DNA of 64,000 bases. Origin: Natrinema halophilum (GTDB lineage: Archaea > Halobacteriota > Halobacteria > Halobacteriales > Natrialbaceae). The notes beneath the pieces were generated by a model that was not told the DNA's origin, searched no databases, and saw nothing but the letters and a program-made list of their open reading frames with translations. The position numbers and the translations under genes are program-made. Shown here piece after piece: positions 35,364 through 45,093 of this stretch (its first letter is position 1; each line of letters opens with the position of its first letter). The DNA lies in NCBI RefSeq assembly GCF_013402815.2, contig NZ_CP058601.1, positions 2,170,001 through 2,234,000 on the forward strand. The letters run 5' to 3'.

Positions 35364-36332
35364 CTACAGTTCGCCGATTATCTCGTCGGCGAACGTTGAG
35401 AGCGCCGCTTCGCAGTCGTCGTTTCGGAATCCGACGATCACGTGATCGAGTCCCAGTTCCTCGAGTCGGCCGAAGTACTCCCGGAACCACTCGGTACCGG
35501 CCCGGAATCCGAGATGGAGATGTTCGGGCTCGGCCGACGGATCGGCGGCCAGTTCGACCTGGACAGCGATGGCGAACGGTTTCTCACCCGCAGCCTCGCG
35601 CCAGTCCGCGATATAGCTCTCGAGGGTCCGTTCCGGCAGCTGATAGAACAGCCAGCCGTCACCGTGGTCGGCGATCCACTCCCGAGATTGGCGCGCGTGA
35701 CCGGTCGGCAAGAGGGGGATCGTCCCCGCAGTCGGCTTCGGAACCACGTCGAGGTCGCCGTCCAACGAGCCCCATCGTCCCTCGTGTTCGGGATACTCCT
35801 CGCGCCAGACCGTCCGGAGGGTGTCGACGCTCTCCCGAAAGAGCTCTCCGCGTTCGTCGCGGTCGACGCCGAACGCGGGATACTCCGGATCGCGGTCACC
35901 GGAAGCGACGCCGAGAACTAGCCGGCCGTCCGAGAGCTGATCGACCGTCGCCGCGGATTTGGCGACGTGCAGCGGGTGCCGAAGGGTGAGGACGATGCTC
36001 GCTGTGCCGAGGGCGATATCTTCGGTGTGGGCCGCGACGTGTGAGAGCCACGGCCAGGTGTCGAACGTCTGCCCTGCGTCGCGGAACTTCGGCCAGTATG
36101 TCGGAACATCCCGCGCCCAGAGGCCGTCGAAGCCGAGTGACTCGGCGTGTTTTGCCAGTCGAAGTTCGTCATCGATTTCTGGGCGTTGCTGACTGGTGCC
36201 GGTCAATGGAAAGCCAGTCCCGAAGGTGAGACCGTCGTCCGCAAACAGTCGCCGATAGCCTCGATTTTCGTGGTCGGATTCCCGCTCGCGATAATCCGAG
36301 TCATCGGGTCCGGGTGCTGCCGGTCGTTCCAT
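35364..36332 (-). CDS. LLM class flavin-dependent oxidoreductase
   Basis: A 322-residue luciferase-like monooxygenase-fold enzyme. Blocks are LAKHAESLGFDGLWARDVP, DIALGTASIVLTLRHPLHVAKSAATVDQLSDGRLVLGVASGD (given here as the classic LLM core), and RQSREWIADHGDGWLFY. Such enzymes use F420 or FMN; the archaeal members often use F420. The arrangement fits the TIGR03571 subgroup. Substrate unknown. The N-terminal 30 residues are polar and may be an over-long start; MTSAL-like alternatives are not in frame. Confidence 0.9.
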   Translation of the reverse strand: MERPAAPGPDDSDYRERESDHENRGYRRLFADDGLTFGTGFPLTGTSQQRPEIDDELRLAKHAESLGFDGLWARDVPTYWPKFRDAGQTFDTWPWLSHVAAHTEDIALGTASIVLTLRHPLHVAKSAATVDQLSDGRLVLGVASGDRDPEYPAFGVDRDERGELFRESVDTLRTVWREEYPEHEGRWGSLDGDLDVVPKPTAGTIPLLPTGHARQSREWIADHGDGWLFYQLPERTLESYIADWREAAGEKPFAIAVQVELAADPSAEPEHLHLGFRAGTEWFREYFGRLEELGLDHVIVGFRNDDCEAALSTFADEIIGEL

Positions 36333-36437
36333 CTCGGTACCCGTTTTTCACCGCATCCGTTTGGTCTTGTTCCTCGCGATCGCCCGTCCGGGTTCCGTCA
36401 CCGAGGGGAGGTGCGGCCCGCCGCGAGCGCTTTTCTG

Positions 36438-36480
36438 GGGGTGACCCGATTGAGCAAGGAAGTGACCCGATTGAGCAGCG
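36438..36480. repeat. Short direct repeat gtgacccgattgagca, two copies
   Basis: gtgacccgattgagca occurs twice, 21 bp apart, upstream of the histidine kinase gene at 36548. Could be a slippage duplication or a regulator site; nothing decides between these. Confidence 0.5.
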
Positions 36481-36547
36481 AGAGCGGAGTGAGACGAAGT
36501 GGAGAACCGCCAGTGGCTTTTTCAGGGTCTGATCTGTATCACAATCG

Positions 36548-38305
36548 ATGGCGCCGGGCGCGTTCGACCTGCTGTTGATCCTCTCTCTCGGTATCACAGT
36601 GATACCGACGGTCTACGCGTGGCAGCTACGGGGTCGCAAGGGTGGAACGCCCCTTTTTTTGATTCTGCTCAGCACGATCGTCTGGATCGTCTCGGCCCTC
36701 TTTGCGTCGCTTGCAAGCAGTAGCGAACTCGTTCTGCTGGGAATAAAAGGGTGGTTCGCAGGCATTATCGTCGTCTGTCCGGGGTTTCTGTTCTTCGCGC
36801 TCGAATACACCGGAACCGACCGGTACATGACCAAACCGTTGGTGTCTGCCGTCGTAGTTCACGGCGTACTCGCGTTCGTTCTGGTCTGGGTCGATCCAGG
36901 CAGATACTTTCTCACCGGCCTTCAAGCAAATGCAGACACGATGAGCGGCTATCGCCTCGACTACGGATTGCAGGTCTGGCTCAACCTCGCAGTCTGGTAT
37001 AGCTATCTGGTCGTCGGTGCCGTGTTGATGATCAGGTTCATCATCCAAAAGCGGCGCGCCCATCGACGACAGATGATGCTGATCCTGATCGGGCTCGTTG
37101 CACCGTGGACCGCAAACGTGTTGTTCCTCTTCGGACCAATCGCGACCGACTTCACGCCGATCGGATTCGCTATCCTCGGCCTCTCGTTTACCATCGCCAT
37201 CGCCCGGTATCAGTTGGTCGACATGGCACCGGTCGCGTGGGAGACCGTGATCAACAACATCAGCGATAGCGTCTTCGTACTGGATGCGGAGGACAGAATT
37301 ATCGACGTTAACGCCGTGGGCGCACGCTCGTACGGGCTAAACCGGGCTGAAGTTGTCGGAACCCACGCATCGGAAGTGTTCTCCGAATACCCTGAGGTGT
37401 ACAGCCGATTCAAAGCCGCCACGGAAAGCGAAGAGGGTGTGGAAATTCCAACGAAATACGGTCGGCGGATCATCGACCTCGAAGTGACGCCGCTGTTCGA
37501 CGACAGTGGCAGGGAACTCGGCCGCGTGTTCGTCGCACACGACCTCACCGACCAGAAGCGACGCCAACAGGAACTCGAGCGCCAGAACGAGCGTCTCGAC
37601 GAGTTCGCCAGCCTCCTCTCGCACGATCTCCGGAACCCGATCAACGTCGCACAGGGCTACGCCGACGTCGCCATGGAGGAATACGACGACCCCGTCTACG
37701 TTGCGGAGATGCAAACCTCCCTCGATCGGATGGAAACGCTCGTCGACGATGCGCTAACGCTCGCTCGCGAGAGCCAGACCATCACCGATCCGGAACCAGT
37801 CAGCGTCGAGGACGTCGTCTCCGCGGCCTGGCGGAACGTCGATACGGTCGATGCGACGATCGCAGTCGAAGCCGACTGGCAGACGGTCGCGGATCGGTCG
37901 CGGCTGCTTCGGATCTTCGAGAACCTCATTCGCAACGCGATCGACCATGCTGGCGAAACCGTTTCAATCACCGTCGGAACGATCGAACGCGATGCAGATA
38001 GCACGAACGGGTTGGTCGAACACGGCATCTACGTGGCCGACGACGGCCCCGGCATCCCGCCCGAGAAGCGCGACGAGATCTTCGAACACGGCCACACCAC
38101 CAGCGATGACGGAACCGGCCTCGGACTCTCGATCGTCGGGAACGCGGTCGAAGCCCACGGCTGGGACATCTCCGTCGCGGAAAGCGACGACGGCGGTGCC
38201 CGATTCGAGATTATGGGGCCCACGCCGATCGCGAACGGGGAGTCACCGCAGGCAACCGGGATTGAGGCAGAACTGGTCCCGGACGATTCCGAACGCGGCA
38301 CGTGA
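36548..38305 (+). CDS. Sensor histidine kinase with 7TM sensor and PAS domain
   Basis: A 585-residue membrane kinase. Residues 1-220 hold seven helices of the histidine-kinase-type 7TM sensor (ending FAILGLSFTIAIARYQLVDMAPV). A PAS domain spans about 225-335 (SDSVFVLDAEDRIIDVN). The HisKA site is LLSHDLRNPINVAQGY with H359. The ATPase part has NLIRNAIDHA (N box), DDGPGIPP (G1) and GTGLGLSIV (G2). No response regulator is adjacent, as is common in haloarchaea. Confidence 0.93.
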   Translation: MAPGAFDLLLILSLGITVIPTVYAWQLRGRKGGTPLFLILLSTIVWIVSALFASLASSSELVLLGIKGWFAGIIVVCPGFLFFALEYTGTDRYMTKPLVSAVVVHGVLAFVLVWVDPGRYFLTGLQANADTMSGYRLDYGLQVWLNLAVWYSYLVVGAVLMIRFIIQKRRAHRRQMMLILIGLVAPWTANVLFLFGPIATDFTPIGFAILGLSFTIAIARYQLVDMAPVAWETVINNISDSVFVLDAEDRIIDVNAVGARSYGLNRAEVVGTHASEVFSEYPEVYSRFKAATESEEGVEIPTKYGRRIIDLEVTPLFDDSGRELGRVFVAHDLTDQKRRQQELERQNERLDEFASLLSHDLRNPINVAQGYADVAMEEYDDPVYVAEMQTSLDRMETLVDDALTLARESQTITDPEPVSVEDVVSAAWRNVDTVDATIAVEADWQTVADRSRLLRIFENLIRNAIDHAGETVSITVGTIERDADSTNGLVEHGIYVADDGPGIPPEKRDEIFEHGHTTSDDGTGLGLSIVGNAVEAHGWDISVAESDDGGARFEIMGPTPIANGESPQATGIEAELVPDDSERGT

Positions 38306-38310
38306 TCTCC

Positions 38311-38403
38311 TGACACGGCGACTTGACCGACCGGCTGACACGGCGACTTGACCGACCGGCTGACACGGCGACTTGACCGACCGGCTGACACGGCGACTTG
38401 ACC
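38311..38403. repeat. 25 bp tandem repeat, 3.7 copies
   Basis: tgacacggcgacttgaccga plus ccggc makes a 25 bp unit repeated exactly at 38311, 38336 and 38361, with 18 bp of a fourth copy at 38386. It starts 6 bp after the kinase stop codon, between this gene and the convergent aconitase gene. Confidence 0.95.
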
Positions 38404-38489
38404 AATCAAACCGGCGGCTCGAGCGTTCGACTGTAAGCGACGTCGAGGCCGCAAAAAGAATCGACGTTCGGCCGAAAACCGGACGGCGA

Positions 38490-40457
38490 TCAGTCGTCGG
38501 CGGGTGCGGCGCCGGCGCCCTCGGCCTGATCTTTCGTCCAGGAGAGTTTGCCGCCGGCCGCGAGGATGGCGCGTTCGCGCTCGGAGGCGTCGAGGACGGC
38601 CGTGTACTCGTCGCCGTTGACGCGGACGGTGAACTCCTCTTGGCCGCTGGTGACGGCGTCGTAGACGTCGTCGACGATCTCGATCTCGTCGCCCTGATCG
38701 ATGTTCTCGTAGGTATCTTCGTCGATCGTCAGCGGGACGATCCCGAAGTTAAAGAGATTCGCGCGGTGGATCCGTGCGAAGCTCTGTGCGAGGACGCCCT
38801 CGATGCCGAGATACATCGGACAGAGGGCGGCGTGTTCGCGCGAGGAGCCCTGGCCGTAGTTCTCGCCTGCAACGAGGAAGCCGCCGTCGGCCTCGAGCGC
38901 GCGCTCGGCGAAGGTATCGTCGACACGTGAGAGCGTAAATTCGCTCAGTTTGGGGACGTTCGACCGGTACATCAGGATGTCCTGGGTTGCAGGGATGATG
39001 TGGTCGGTCGTGATGTTGTCCTCCATCTTCAGCAGGGCTTCACCTTCGATATCGGAGCCGAGCTGGTCTTTCAGCGGCACGTCGCCGATGTTGGGGCCCT
39101 TGATGAGTTCGTCGTCGACTGCCTCGTCGGGGCCGATGAGGTCCGTCTTGGAACCGGTGTACTCGTCGGGGAGTTCGATGCCGGGTGCCTCGAGGTCGCC
39201 GAGGTCGTCGGCGAGGTCTCGCGGGTCGATGATTTCCCCTTTGAGCGCGGCCGCGGCCGCGACCTCCGGCGAGCAGAGGTAGACGTTGTCGTCTTCGATT
39301 CCCGAGCGGCCCTCGAAGTTGCGATTGAACGTCCGTAGCGAGACGGAGTCGGAGGATGGAACGTGGCCGATGCCGATACAGGCGCCACAGGTCGCCTCGG
39401 AGAAGTTGACGCCGGCGGCCATCATCTCGGCGACCCAGCCTTCGCGGGCAAGCATCTCGGAGGCCTGCTTGGAGCCGGGTGCGACGATCGTCTCGGTCTC
39501 CATCGAGGTTTCACGCCCCTCGAGCATCTTGGCGACGGGGAGGATGTCCTCGTAGCCGCCGTTGGTACAGGAGCCGACGATGACCTGCTCGACGGACTGG
39601 CCGGCGACCTCGCGGACTGGCACGACCTTGTCGGGCATCGAGGGCTGGGCGATCAGCGGCTCGAGATCGGAGAGGTCGACGACGATTTCGTCGTCGTACT
39701 CGGCGTCGTCGTCGGGTTGCAGTTCGACGTACTCGTCGCCGCGACCGACGCGCTCGAGGTAGTCCTCGGTCTGCTCGTCGGTCGGGAAGATCGACGTCGT
39801 GGCACCGAGTTCGGTCCCCATGTTGGTGATCGTCATCCGCTCGGGCGCGGTCAGCGACTCGACGCCGGGGCCGGTGTACTCGAGGATCTTGCCGACGCCG
39901 CCTTTGACGGAGAGACGACGGAGCATCTCGAGGATGACGTCTTTTGCGGTGGCCCACTCGGGGAGTTCACCCTCGAGGCGGACGTTGACGACTTCGGGCA
40001 TCTCGATGTAGTACGGTGCGCCGCCCATCGCGACGGTGACGTCGATCCCGCCGGCACCGATTGCGAGTTCGCCGAGGCCACCCGGTGTGGGCGTGTGGCT
40101 GTCCGATCCCAGCAGCGTCTTGCCAGGGGCCGCGAAGTTCTCGCGGTGGACGTTGTGGCAGATACCGTTGCCGGGTCGGGAGAAATGAGCGCCATATTTA
40201 CCGGCTGCAGAGCGGAGGAAACGGTGGTCGTCGGTGTTCTTAAAGTCGAACTGGTAGGTCTGGTGGTCGCAATACTGCGCGGCGATTTCGGTCTGGACTT
40301 CGTCCAGCCCCATCGCTTCGAACTGGAGCCAGACCATCGTCCCGGTCGTATCCTGCGTGAGTACCTGGTCGATCTCGATCCCGATTTCCTCGCCGGTTTC
40401 GAGTTCGCCTTCGACGAGGTGGTCTTCGAGAATCTTTTCGGTGAGAGTCTGTCCCAT
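38490..40457 (-). CDS. acn: Aconitate hydratase
   Basis: A 655-residue single-chain aconitase of the shorter archaeal type, converting citrate to isocitrate in the TCA cycle. The 4Fe-4S cysteines lie in VGSCTNGGYED and ATCGACIGIGHVPSSDS. Other markers are LGSDSHTPTPGG, MGGAPYYIEMPEVV, and in the swivel domain ENYGQGSSREHAAL and SFARIHRANLFNFG. ATG 40457 (MGQTLTEKILEDHLVEG) matches the normal N-terminus; TTG 40466 would add three residues. Confidence 0.96.
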   Translation of the reverse strand: MGQTLTEKILEDHLVEGELETGEEIGIEIDQVLTQDTTGTMVWLQFEAMGLDEVQTEIAAQYCDHQTYQFDFKNTDDHRFLRSAAGKYGAHFSRPGNGICHNVHRENFAAPGKTLLGSDSHTPTPGGLGELAIGAGGIDVTVAMGGAPYYIEMPEVVNVRLEGELPEWATAKDVILEMLRRLSVKGGVGKILEYTGPGVESLTAPERMTITNMGTELGATTSIFPTDEQTEDYLERVGRGDEYVELQPDDDAEYDDEIVVDLSDLEPLIAQPSMPDKVVPVREVAGQSVEQVIVGSCTNGGYEDILPVAKMLEGRETSMETETIVAPGSKQASEMLAREGWVAEMMAAGVNFSEATCGACIGIGHVPSSDSVSLRTFNRNFEGRSGIEDDNVYLCSPEVAAAAALKGEIIDPRDLADDLGDLEAPGIELPDEYTGSKTDLIGPDEAVDDELIKGPNIGDVPLKDQLGSDIEGEALLKMEDNITTDHIIPATQDILMYRSNVPKLSEFTLSRVDDTFAERALEADGGFLVAGENYGQGSSREHAALCPMYLGIEGVLAQSFARIHRANLFNFGIVPLTIDEDTYENIDQGDEIEIVDDVYDAVTSGQEEFTVRVNGDEYTAVLDASERERAILAAGGKLSWTKDQAEGAGAAPADD

Positions 40458-40711
40458 AGCACCCAAAACTCGGCCGCCCGCCCTGATAAAACCAACGTGT
40501 TTCTACGGGTCAGGACCGCCAGAAACCGTCTGAAACCGAACGGTTCGAGAAAATATTGCCGGTCGAAGTGTTGGCCACAGACCCCGCGCGATGTCGCTCA
40601 GAACCCGTCCGCGGCGAGCGCGGCCGTCCGATGAATCGTGTCGGATGATACCGAATCGTCGAGCGGTCGTGAACGGATACGCTTTTCCCGTCACCGCAGC
40701 CTTGAGACGGT

Positions 40712-41194
40712 ATGTTCCGTTCCGGTGCCTTCGTCGCCGATCACGTTTCACCGACGACCGACGCCCAGATCCAGCCGAACGGGGTCGATCTCACCGCCGA
40801 CGTTATTTTCGAGCAACTGGAACCCGGCCGCATCGGCCGAGAAGGCAAACAGATCGGGGATCGAATCGCGCGACCGCTCGAGGAACTCGAGGAGGCGGAT
40901 CCCGACACGTACTACCTGCCGACGGGAGCCTACGTCGTCCGCTACGGGGAACGGATCGCAATTCCCGAGGGACACGTCGGCTTCGTCTATCCGCGTTCGT
41001 CGCTCATGCGAAACGCCTGTATGCTCAACACCGCCGTCTGGGACGCCGGCTACGAGGGTCGCGGAGAGGGCCTGTTGCAGGTCCACCACGATATCGAACT
41101 CGAGCGCGGAGCCCGAATCGCGCAACTCGTCTTCGCCGAGGCCGAACACGAAGACGTCTACGACGGGAGCTATCAGGGCGAGAACCTCGAATGA
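40712..41194 (+). CDS. dut: Deoxyuridine 5'-triphosphate nucleotidohydrolase (dUTPase, Dcd/Dut fold)
   Basis: A 160-residue trimeric-type enzyme that removes dUTP. Motifs include VSPTTDAQIQPNGVDLTADV, GYVVRYGERI-type strand (AYVVRYGERIAIPEGHVGFV), PRSSLMRNACMLNTAVWDAGYEGRG (catalytic core) and LQVHHDIELERGARIAQLVF. The length and start match archaeal dUTPases of the Dcd-like subgroup better than dCTP deaminase, which is nearer 190-200 residues. The two activities are hard to separate by eye. Confidence 0.92.
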   Translation: MFRSGAFVADHVSPTTDAQIQPNGVDLTADVIFEQLEPGRIGREGKQIGDRIARPLEELEEADPDTYYLPTGAYVVRYGERIAIPEGHVGFVYPRSSLMRNACMLNTAVWDAGYEGRGEGLLQVHHDIELERGARIAQLVFAEAEHEDVYDGSYQGENLE

Positions 41195-41263
41195 TCGAGC
41201 CGGTCGGCTGCCGATTCGGATACCGTTTTGCCGTTCCCGCCCCTATCCTCGAGTGAGAGACCG

Positions 41264-41818
41264 ATGATGGCGACTACCCACGTGTTCGCCGGGCTCGCTG
41301 CCGTCGCGCCGATCGCCTACGTGGCTCCCGAGTTCGCGGTCGCACTCGCGGTCGGCGCGATCGCCGGTGGACTCGTCCCAGATTTCGATCTCGTCTTTAC
41401 GCATCGGCGGACGCTACACTTCCCGGTCGCCGGGGTTGCAGTCGCCCTCCCGGCCGTCGTTCTGGCGACAGTCGTTCCCACGAGTCCGTCGCTCGCATTT
41501 GCCGCGTTCGCGGTCGCCGCCTGGCTACATGCGGCGAGCGACGTGATCGGTGGCGGGCCGGAAATGGACCCGTGGAACGACCGCACAGAGCGTGCGGTCT
41601 ACGACCACGTTCGGGGTCGGTGGCTCTTCCCCCGTCGCTGGGTCCGCTACGACGGCGCGCCCGAGGACGCAGTCGTCGCGGTCGCACTCGCAGTTCCGAC
41701 ACTGGTCGTCTTCGACGGCTGGTTCACCGCAGTGATCGCCGGCGGTATCGTCGTTTCTCTGGTCTACACGTTCGCTCGACGGCGCCTGGTTGCGTGGACG
41801 CCCGACTGGCTCGAGTGA
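41264..41818 (+). CDS. YdjM/LexA-binding-type membrane protein (metal-dependent hydrolase-like)
   Basis: A 184-residue polytopic membrane protein. MMATTHVFAGLAAVAPIAYV, GGLVPDFDLVFTHRRTLHFPV and WLHAASDVIGGGPE carry the HxxxG, PDxD and H-x-x-x-D residues of the YdjM family, which are annotated as metal-dependent hydrolases without firm function. Follows dut by about 70 nt. Similar in type to the protein at 51624. Confidence 0.85.
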   Translation: MMATTHVFAGLAAVAPIAYVAPEFAVALAVGAIAGGLVPDFDLVFTHRRTLHFPVAGVAVALPAVVLATVVPTSPSLAFAAFAVAAWLHAASDVIGGGPEMDPWNDRTERAVYDHVRGRWLFPRRWVRYDGAPEDAVVAVALAVPTLVVFDGWFTAVIAGGIVVSLVYTFARRRLVAWTPDWLE

Positions 41819-41956
41819 TAGGGCGGATATGTAGGCCAAATCTCGAGTGATAGGGCGGATACGAAAGCTGTATCGATCGTCAACGTTCACCCGACTGTGA
41901 CTGTCTCTCGCTCCGAAGTCGGAACGCTGATACGTGCACTTATCGACCACCCTGCT

Positions 41957-42421
41957 ATGGTCGACGTTCTCGCCGCCAGAACGACACACCTCGTATTTGC
42001 TGCCCTCTGGGCAGGGAGCGTCTCTTTCGTCGCCGTCGTCGTCCTGCCGCTGGCCCGCGACGGTGAATTCAATACGACCCATCCGCTCGAAGCCATCTCG
42101 GGCAAGCTCACGACGGTTTCGCGGGTAAGTTCGCTCGTCCTCTTTCTTTCCGGAAGTCATCTGGCCGGCACCGCCTACACGGCCGAGAGTCTTTTCGGGT
42201 CGCTCAACGGGCGACTGGTACTGGTAATGGTCGCACTCTGGCTGGCACTAACCGCGCTCGTCGAGATCGGTGCGAAACGGTTCGAAGCCGGACTTGCCGG
42301 GAAGAAGATCCGCGAGCCGGCTCGCGAGGCGCTGCCGGTGTTCAGGGTAGCGACCCTCGTGGCGATCAGCTTGCTTATTATTGCGGGTCTGCTATCGGCC
42401 AACGTTGGTCGGTTCCTCTGA
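41957..42421 (+). CDS. CopD-like four-helix membrane protein
   Basis: A 154-residue integral membrane protein: TTHLVFAALWAGSVSFVAVVVLPLA, then LTTVSRVSSLVLFLSGSHLAG, LVLVMVALWLALTALVEIG, and VATLVAISLLIIAGLLSANVG. A histidine in the first helix and the overall pattern recall the CopD/cytochrome-like domain. The role is unclear. ATG 41957 begins just before the first helix; a start at 41897 would add a polar 20-residue leader. Confidence 0.8.
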   Translation: MVDVLAARTTHLVFAALWAGSVSFVAVVVLPLARDGEFNTTHPLEAISGKLTTVSRVSSLVLFLSGSHLAGTAYTAESLFGSLNGRLVLVMVALWLALTALVEIGAKRFEAGLAGKKIREPAREALPVFRVATLVAISLLIIAGLLSANVGRFL

Positions 42422-42516
42422 AACGACGCACGGAAGATAGTTTTTCTGACGCGAACGTATTGGATATATTCATTCTAGCGAAAGATACTTAGTCGGTTAC
42501 TGTAAGGTAGTGGCTA

Positions 42517-42951
42517 ATGATTAGGGGTAAAGATATGGCCCTCTCACTTCTTGCGGTGGGAACAGCTGCTGTGGCCGGCTACGTCCTCCGTGCAGAGCAC
42601 ACTGGGTCCTGTACATCGCGATCGAAGGCGAATCTTGGGGCGCGCATCGTCGGCCCGGAAGACGTTCCCGACGATGTGACAGTCGTCGACGCATCTGCCC
42701 GACGACTGAGCGAAATACCCGGCGCTCGACGAGCGCTCGATCGGGCGGTTCGCAAAAGCGCACGCGAAGAGTGGGCCCACATCACGCTCGAACGAGACGG
42801 TGCATGGTCGGTCGTCGACCGCGTTCGACAATCACTTCCCTATTACGAGGCCGACTGCGGAGAGTACAACGGTGTCTACGTTCGTTACAACGACCAAATC
42901 GTGGTTCTCGACGCGATCGGTTGGGCACGTCTCGAGGAACCAATTCAGTAA
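42517..42951 (+). CDS. Single-helix membrane-anchored protein of unknown function
   Basis: A 144-residue protein with one N-terminal hydrophobic segment (MALSLLAVGTAAVAGYVL) that could be a signal anchor, then a mixed soluble domain with SYEAD-like YYEADCGEYNGVYVRYNDQIVVLD. I do not recognise a family. ATG 42535 (MALSLLA) after aggggtaaag is an alternative start. An AT-rich promoter (ggatatattc) lies upstream. Confidence 0.75.
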   Translation: MIRGKDMALSLLAVGTAAVAGYVLRAEHTGSCTSRSKANLGARIVGPEDVPDDVTVVDASARRLSEIPGARRALDRAVRKSAREEWAHITLERDGAWSVVDRVRQSLPYYEADCGEYNGVYVRYNDQIVVLDAIGWARLEEPIQ

Positions 42952-43041
42952 GAACGAGCAGAAATGAGTAGCAATGCCCGCCCGTTCCGGATGAAATTGC
43001 CACAACATTAATCACTTCCACCTTCATCCGTTTGGGCGACA

Positions 43042-45054
43042 GTGACCCAATCAGGTCAGCGGGTCGTCTACGTCGGCGACGGGCTGACACCACTGCGGGA
43101 TTTCGAAGAGAGGTTCGACGTCGTCCACCTACGAGACCGAACGGCAGTCGTCGACTGCGTGGAAACGACCGACGTACGCTGCGTCGTCGTCGATGGAACG
43201 GGACCGGACCCTCTCGAAATGGTCGCGGCGGCGTCCGATGCGGCTCCAGCGGTGCCAGTTATCTACGCTGCATCAGCCCCTGACGGCACGGTCGCGGCAG
43301 CAGCGACGCGTGCCGGCGCGACCGAGTATTTTGTGAACACGGCTAACGAGTCGCTCGCCGACCGCGTCGCGGCCGTTTCGGCTGACGGCGCTGTTTCTCA
43401 CTCCGAGGATCTGACCGCCGACGAGCCACCACGGGACGGGCCGGGCGAGCGACTCGATTCTGCCGTCAAGAACGGTTCATCCGAGGTCACACGCGGTAAT
43501 CGCCATCGTGCGGACGTCATCACCGAGTTGCTCGAAACGACGCGAGCGTTGTTCGCCTGCGAATCACACGGGGCTGTCGCGAGCGTCGTCGTCGACGCTG
43601 CCGAGCGCGTTCTCGAATTCGACGCCGCTTCTGTCCGACTCTACGATCCGGACACCGAGGAGCTGGTCTTGGCGGCCGCTTCCGATGCGGACGACCGGTT
43701 TGACGAGCACAAACGCGTCAGCGTTCACGAAAACGCGATGGGCGAAGCGTTTCGTAAATCTGAACCGTCCGTCATCGAGGATCGCCAGAGTGACGTTTCG
43801 TCCGACAACGGACCGCTCCGTGGTACCGTGGGAATCCCCATCGCCGACCACGGAATCCTCAACGTCGCCTCGTCGGGCAACGGTGGTTTCGACGGCGGGC
43901 ACGTCCAGTTCGCCCAATTGCTGACCGAAAGCGCAGCCGCCGCCCTCGAGCGGGCCGACAGCCGGGCAGACCTTATTCGACACGAGAAACTCCTCGAGAC
44001 CGTCGAAGGGATGATGTACGCGACCGACGGAGACGCTCGCCTGACGTTGGTGACCGAGCCCCTGGCGGAACGGCTGGGATACGATCGCGAAGCGCTAGTC
44101 GGCGAGCACGTTTCGACCATTTTCGACGGCGACTGGGACGAACGCGCGGTCGAGAACGTCCGAGGCCTGCTCACGGATCCCCAACAGGACAGTGGGGCGT
44201 TCGAAGCCACCGTCACCGACGCCGACGGCGAGCGATTTCCGGTCGAGATCGAGTGCTCGCTGCTGCCTCGTGATGCCGAGGAAATCGAAAACGAGGAGTT
44301 CCACGGTACGGTCAGCGTCGTCAGGGACATAACACGACGCAGAGAACGTGAACAGTACGTACAGGTCCTCAATCGCGTTCTCCGCCACAACCTGCGCAAC
44401 GACCTCACCGTCGTCATCGGCTACGCTGAACTCCTCTGTGAACAACTCGAGGATCAGGATCTCGCGGCGGCCGCGAGCACGCTCCGACAGACCGCGACCG
44501 ATCTCGCCCATACCAGCGAGAAAACGCGAGCCATTCAATACGCACTCGAACGGGATGGCGAACTCGAGCCGGTCGACGTCGCCGGGATCGTCGACGATGC
44601 CGTTGCCGAGGAGGATGTCGACGACGCCACAGTCTCCGTCACGACGGACGACACCTGCTGGGCCTGGGCGGATCCGGGGCTTCGACTCATCGTCGACAAC
44701 CTTCTCGAAAATGCGGTTACGCACGCAACACCAAACCCGTCCGTCGAAATCACGGTCACGGCAGACGACGACCGGGTGCGACTGACGTTCGCCGACGACG
44801 GGCCCGGCATTCCACCCGCCGAAATCGACGTCGTTACCGGCGAGAGCGACATAACCCAGCTTACTCACAGCAGCGGACTCGGCCTCTGGCTGGTCCGCTG
44901 GATGGTCGACAGCTACAACGGCAGCGTTTCGTTTACCCAGTCGACGAGCGGTGGGAGCCGCGTCGTGGTTTCTCTCGAGGCTGCACCGCCGGAGCCGTCC
45001 GACGCCTCGTCGGTCGACGGGTCCGAGGACACGGAGTCAACCAGTCGCTACTGA
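43042..45054 (+). CDS. Soluble sensor histidine kinase (GAF, PAS, HisKA-like, HATPase)
   Basis: A 670-residue kinase with a GTG start. Residues 1-110 look like a degenerate receiver (RVVYVGDGLTPLRDFEERFD, DVRCVVVDGTGPDPLEMV) with the phospho-acceptor replaced. A GAF domain spans about 160-305 and a PAS domain 310-430. The phospho-acceptor is in VLRHNLRNDLTVVIGYAELL with H449. The ATPase motifs are NLLENAVTHA, DDGPGIPP and SSGLGLWLVRW. Typical haloarchaeal cytoplasmic sensor. gnd follows 40 nt downstream. Confidence 0.93.
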   Translation: MTQSGQRVVYVGDGLTPLRDFEERFDVVHLRDRTAVVDCVETTDVRCVVVDGTGPDPLEMVAAASDAAPAVPVIYAASAPDGTVAAAATRAGATEYFVNTANESLADRVAAVSADGAVSHSEDLTADEPPRDGPGERLDSAVKNGSSEVTRGNRHRADVITELLETTRALFACESHGAVASVVVDAAERVLEFDAASVRLYDPDTEELVLAAASDADDRFDEHKRVSVHENAMGEAFRKSEPSVIEDRQSDVSSDNGPLRGTVGIPIADHGILNVASSGNGGFDGGHVQFAQLLTESAAAALERADSRADLIRHEKLLETVEGMMYATDGDARLTLVTEPLAERLGYDREALVGEHVSTIFDGDWDERAVENVRGLLTDPQQDSGAFEATVTDADGERFPVEIECSLLPRDAEEIENEEFHGTVSVVRDITRRREREQYVQVLNRVLRHNLRNDLTVVIGYAELLCEQLEDQDLAAAASTLRQTATDLAHTSEKTRAIQYALERDGELEPVDVAGIVDDAVAEEDVDDATVSVTTDDTCWAWADPGLRLIVDNLLENAVTHATPNPSVEITVTADDDRVRLTFADDGPGIPPAEIDVVTGESDITQLTHSSGLGLWLVRWMVDSYNGSVSFTQSTSGGSRVVVSLEAAPPEPSDASSVDGSEDTESTSRY

Positions 45055-45093
45055 ATCGCAATCACTACCACTTCGGCCAGCCGATCTCTACCC

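Noticed and set aside
39363..40634. 423-codon plus-strand frame
   Set aside because: It is antisense to the clear aconitase gene; GC-rich codon bias of a real gene opens long mirror frames in haloarchaea.
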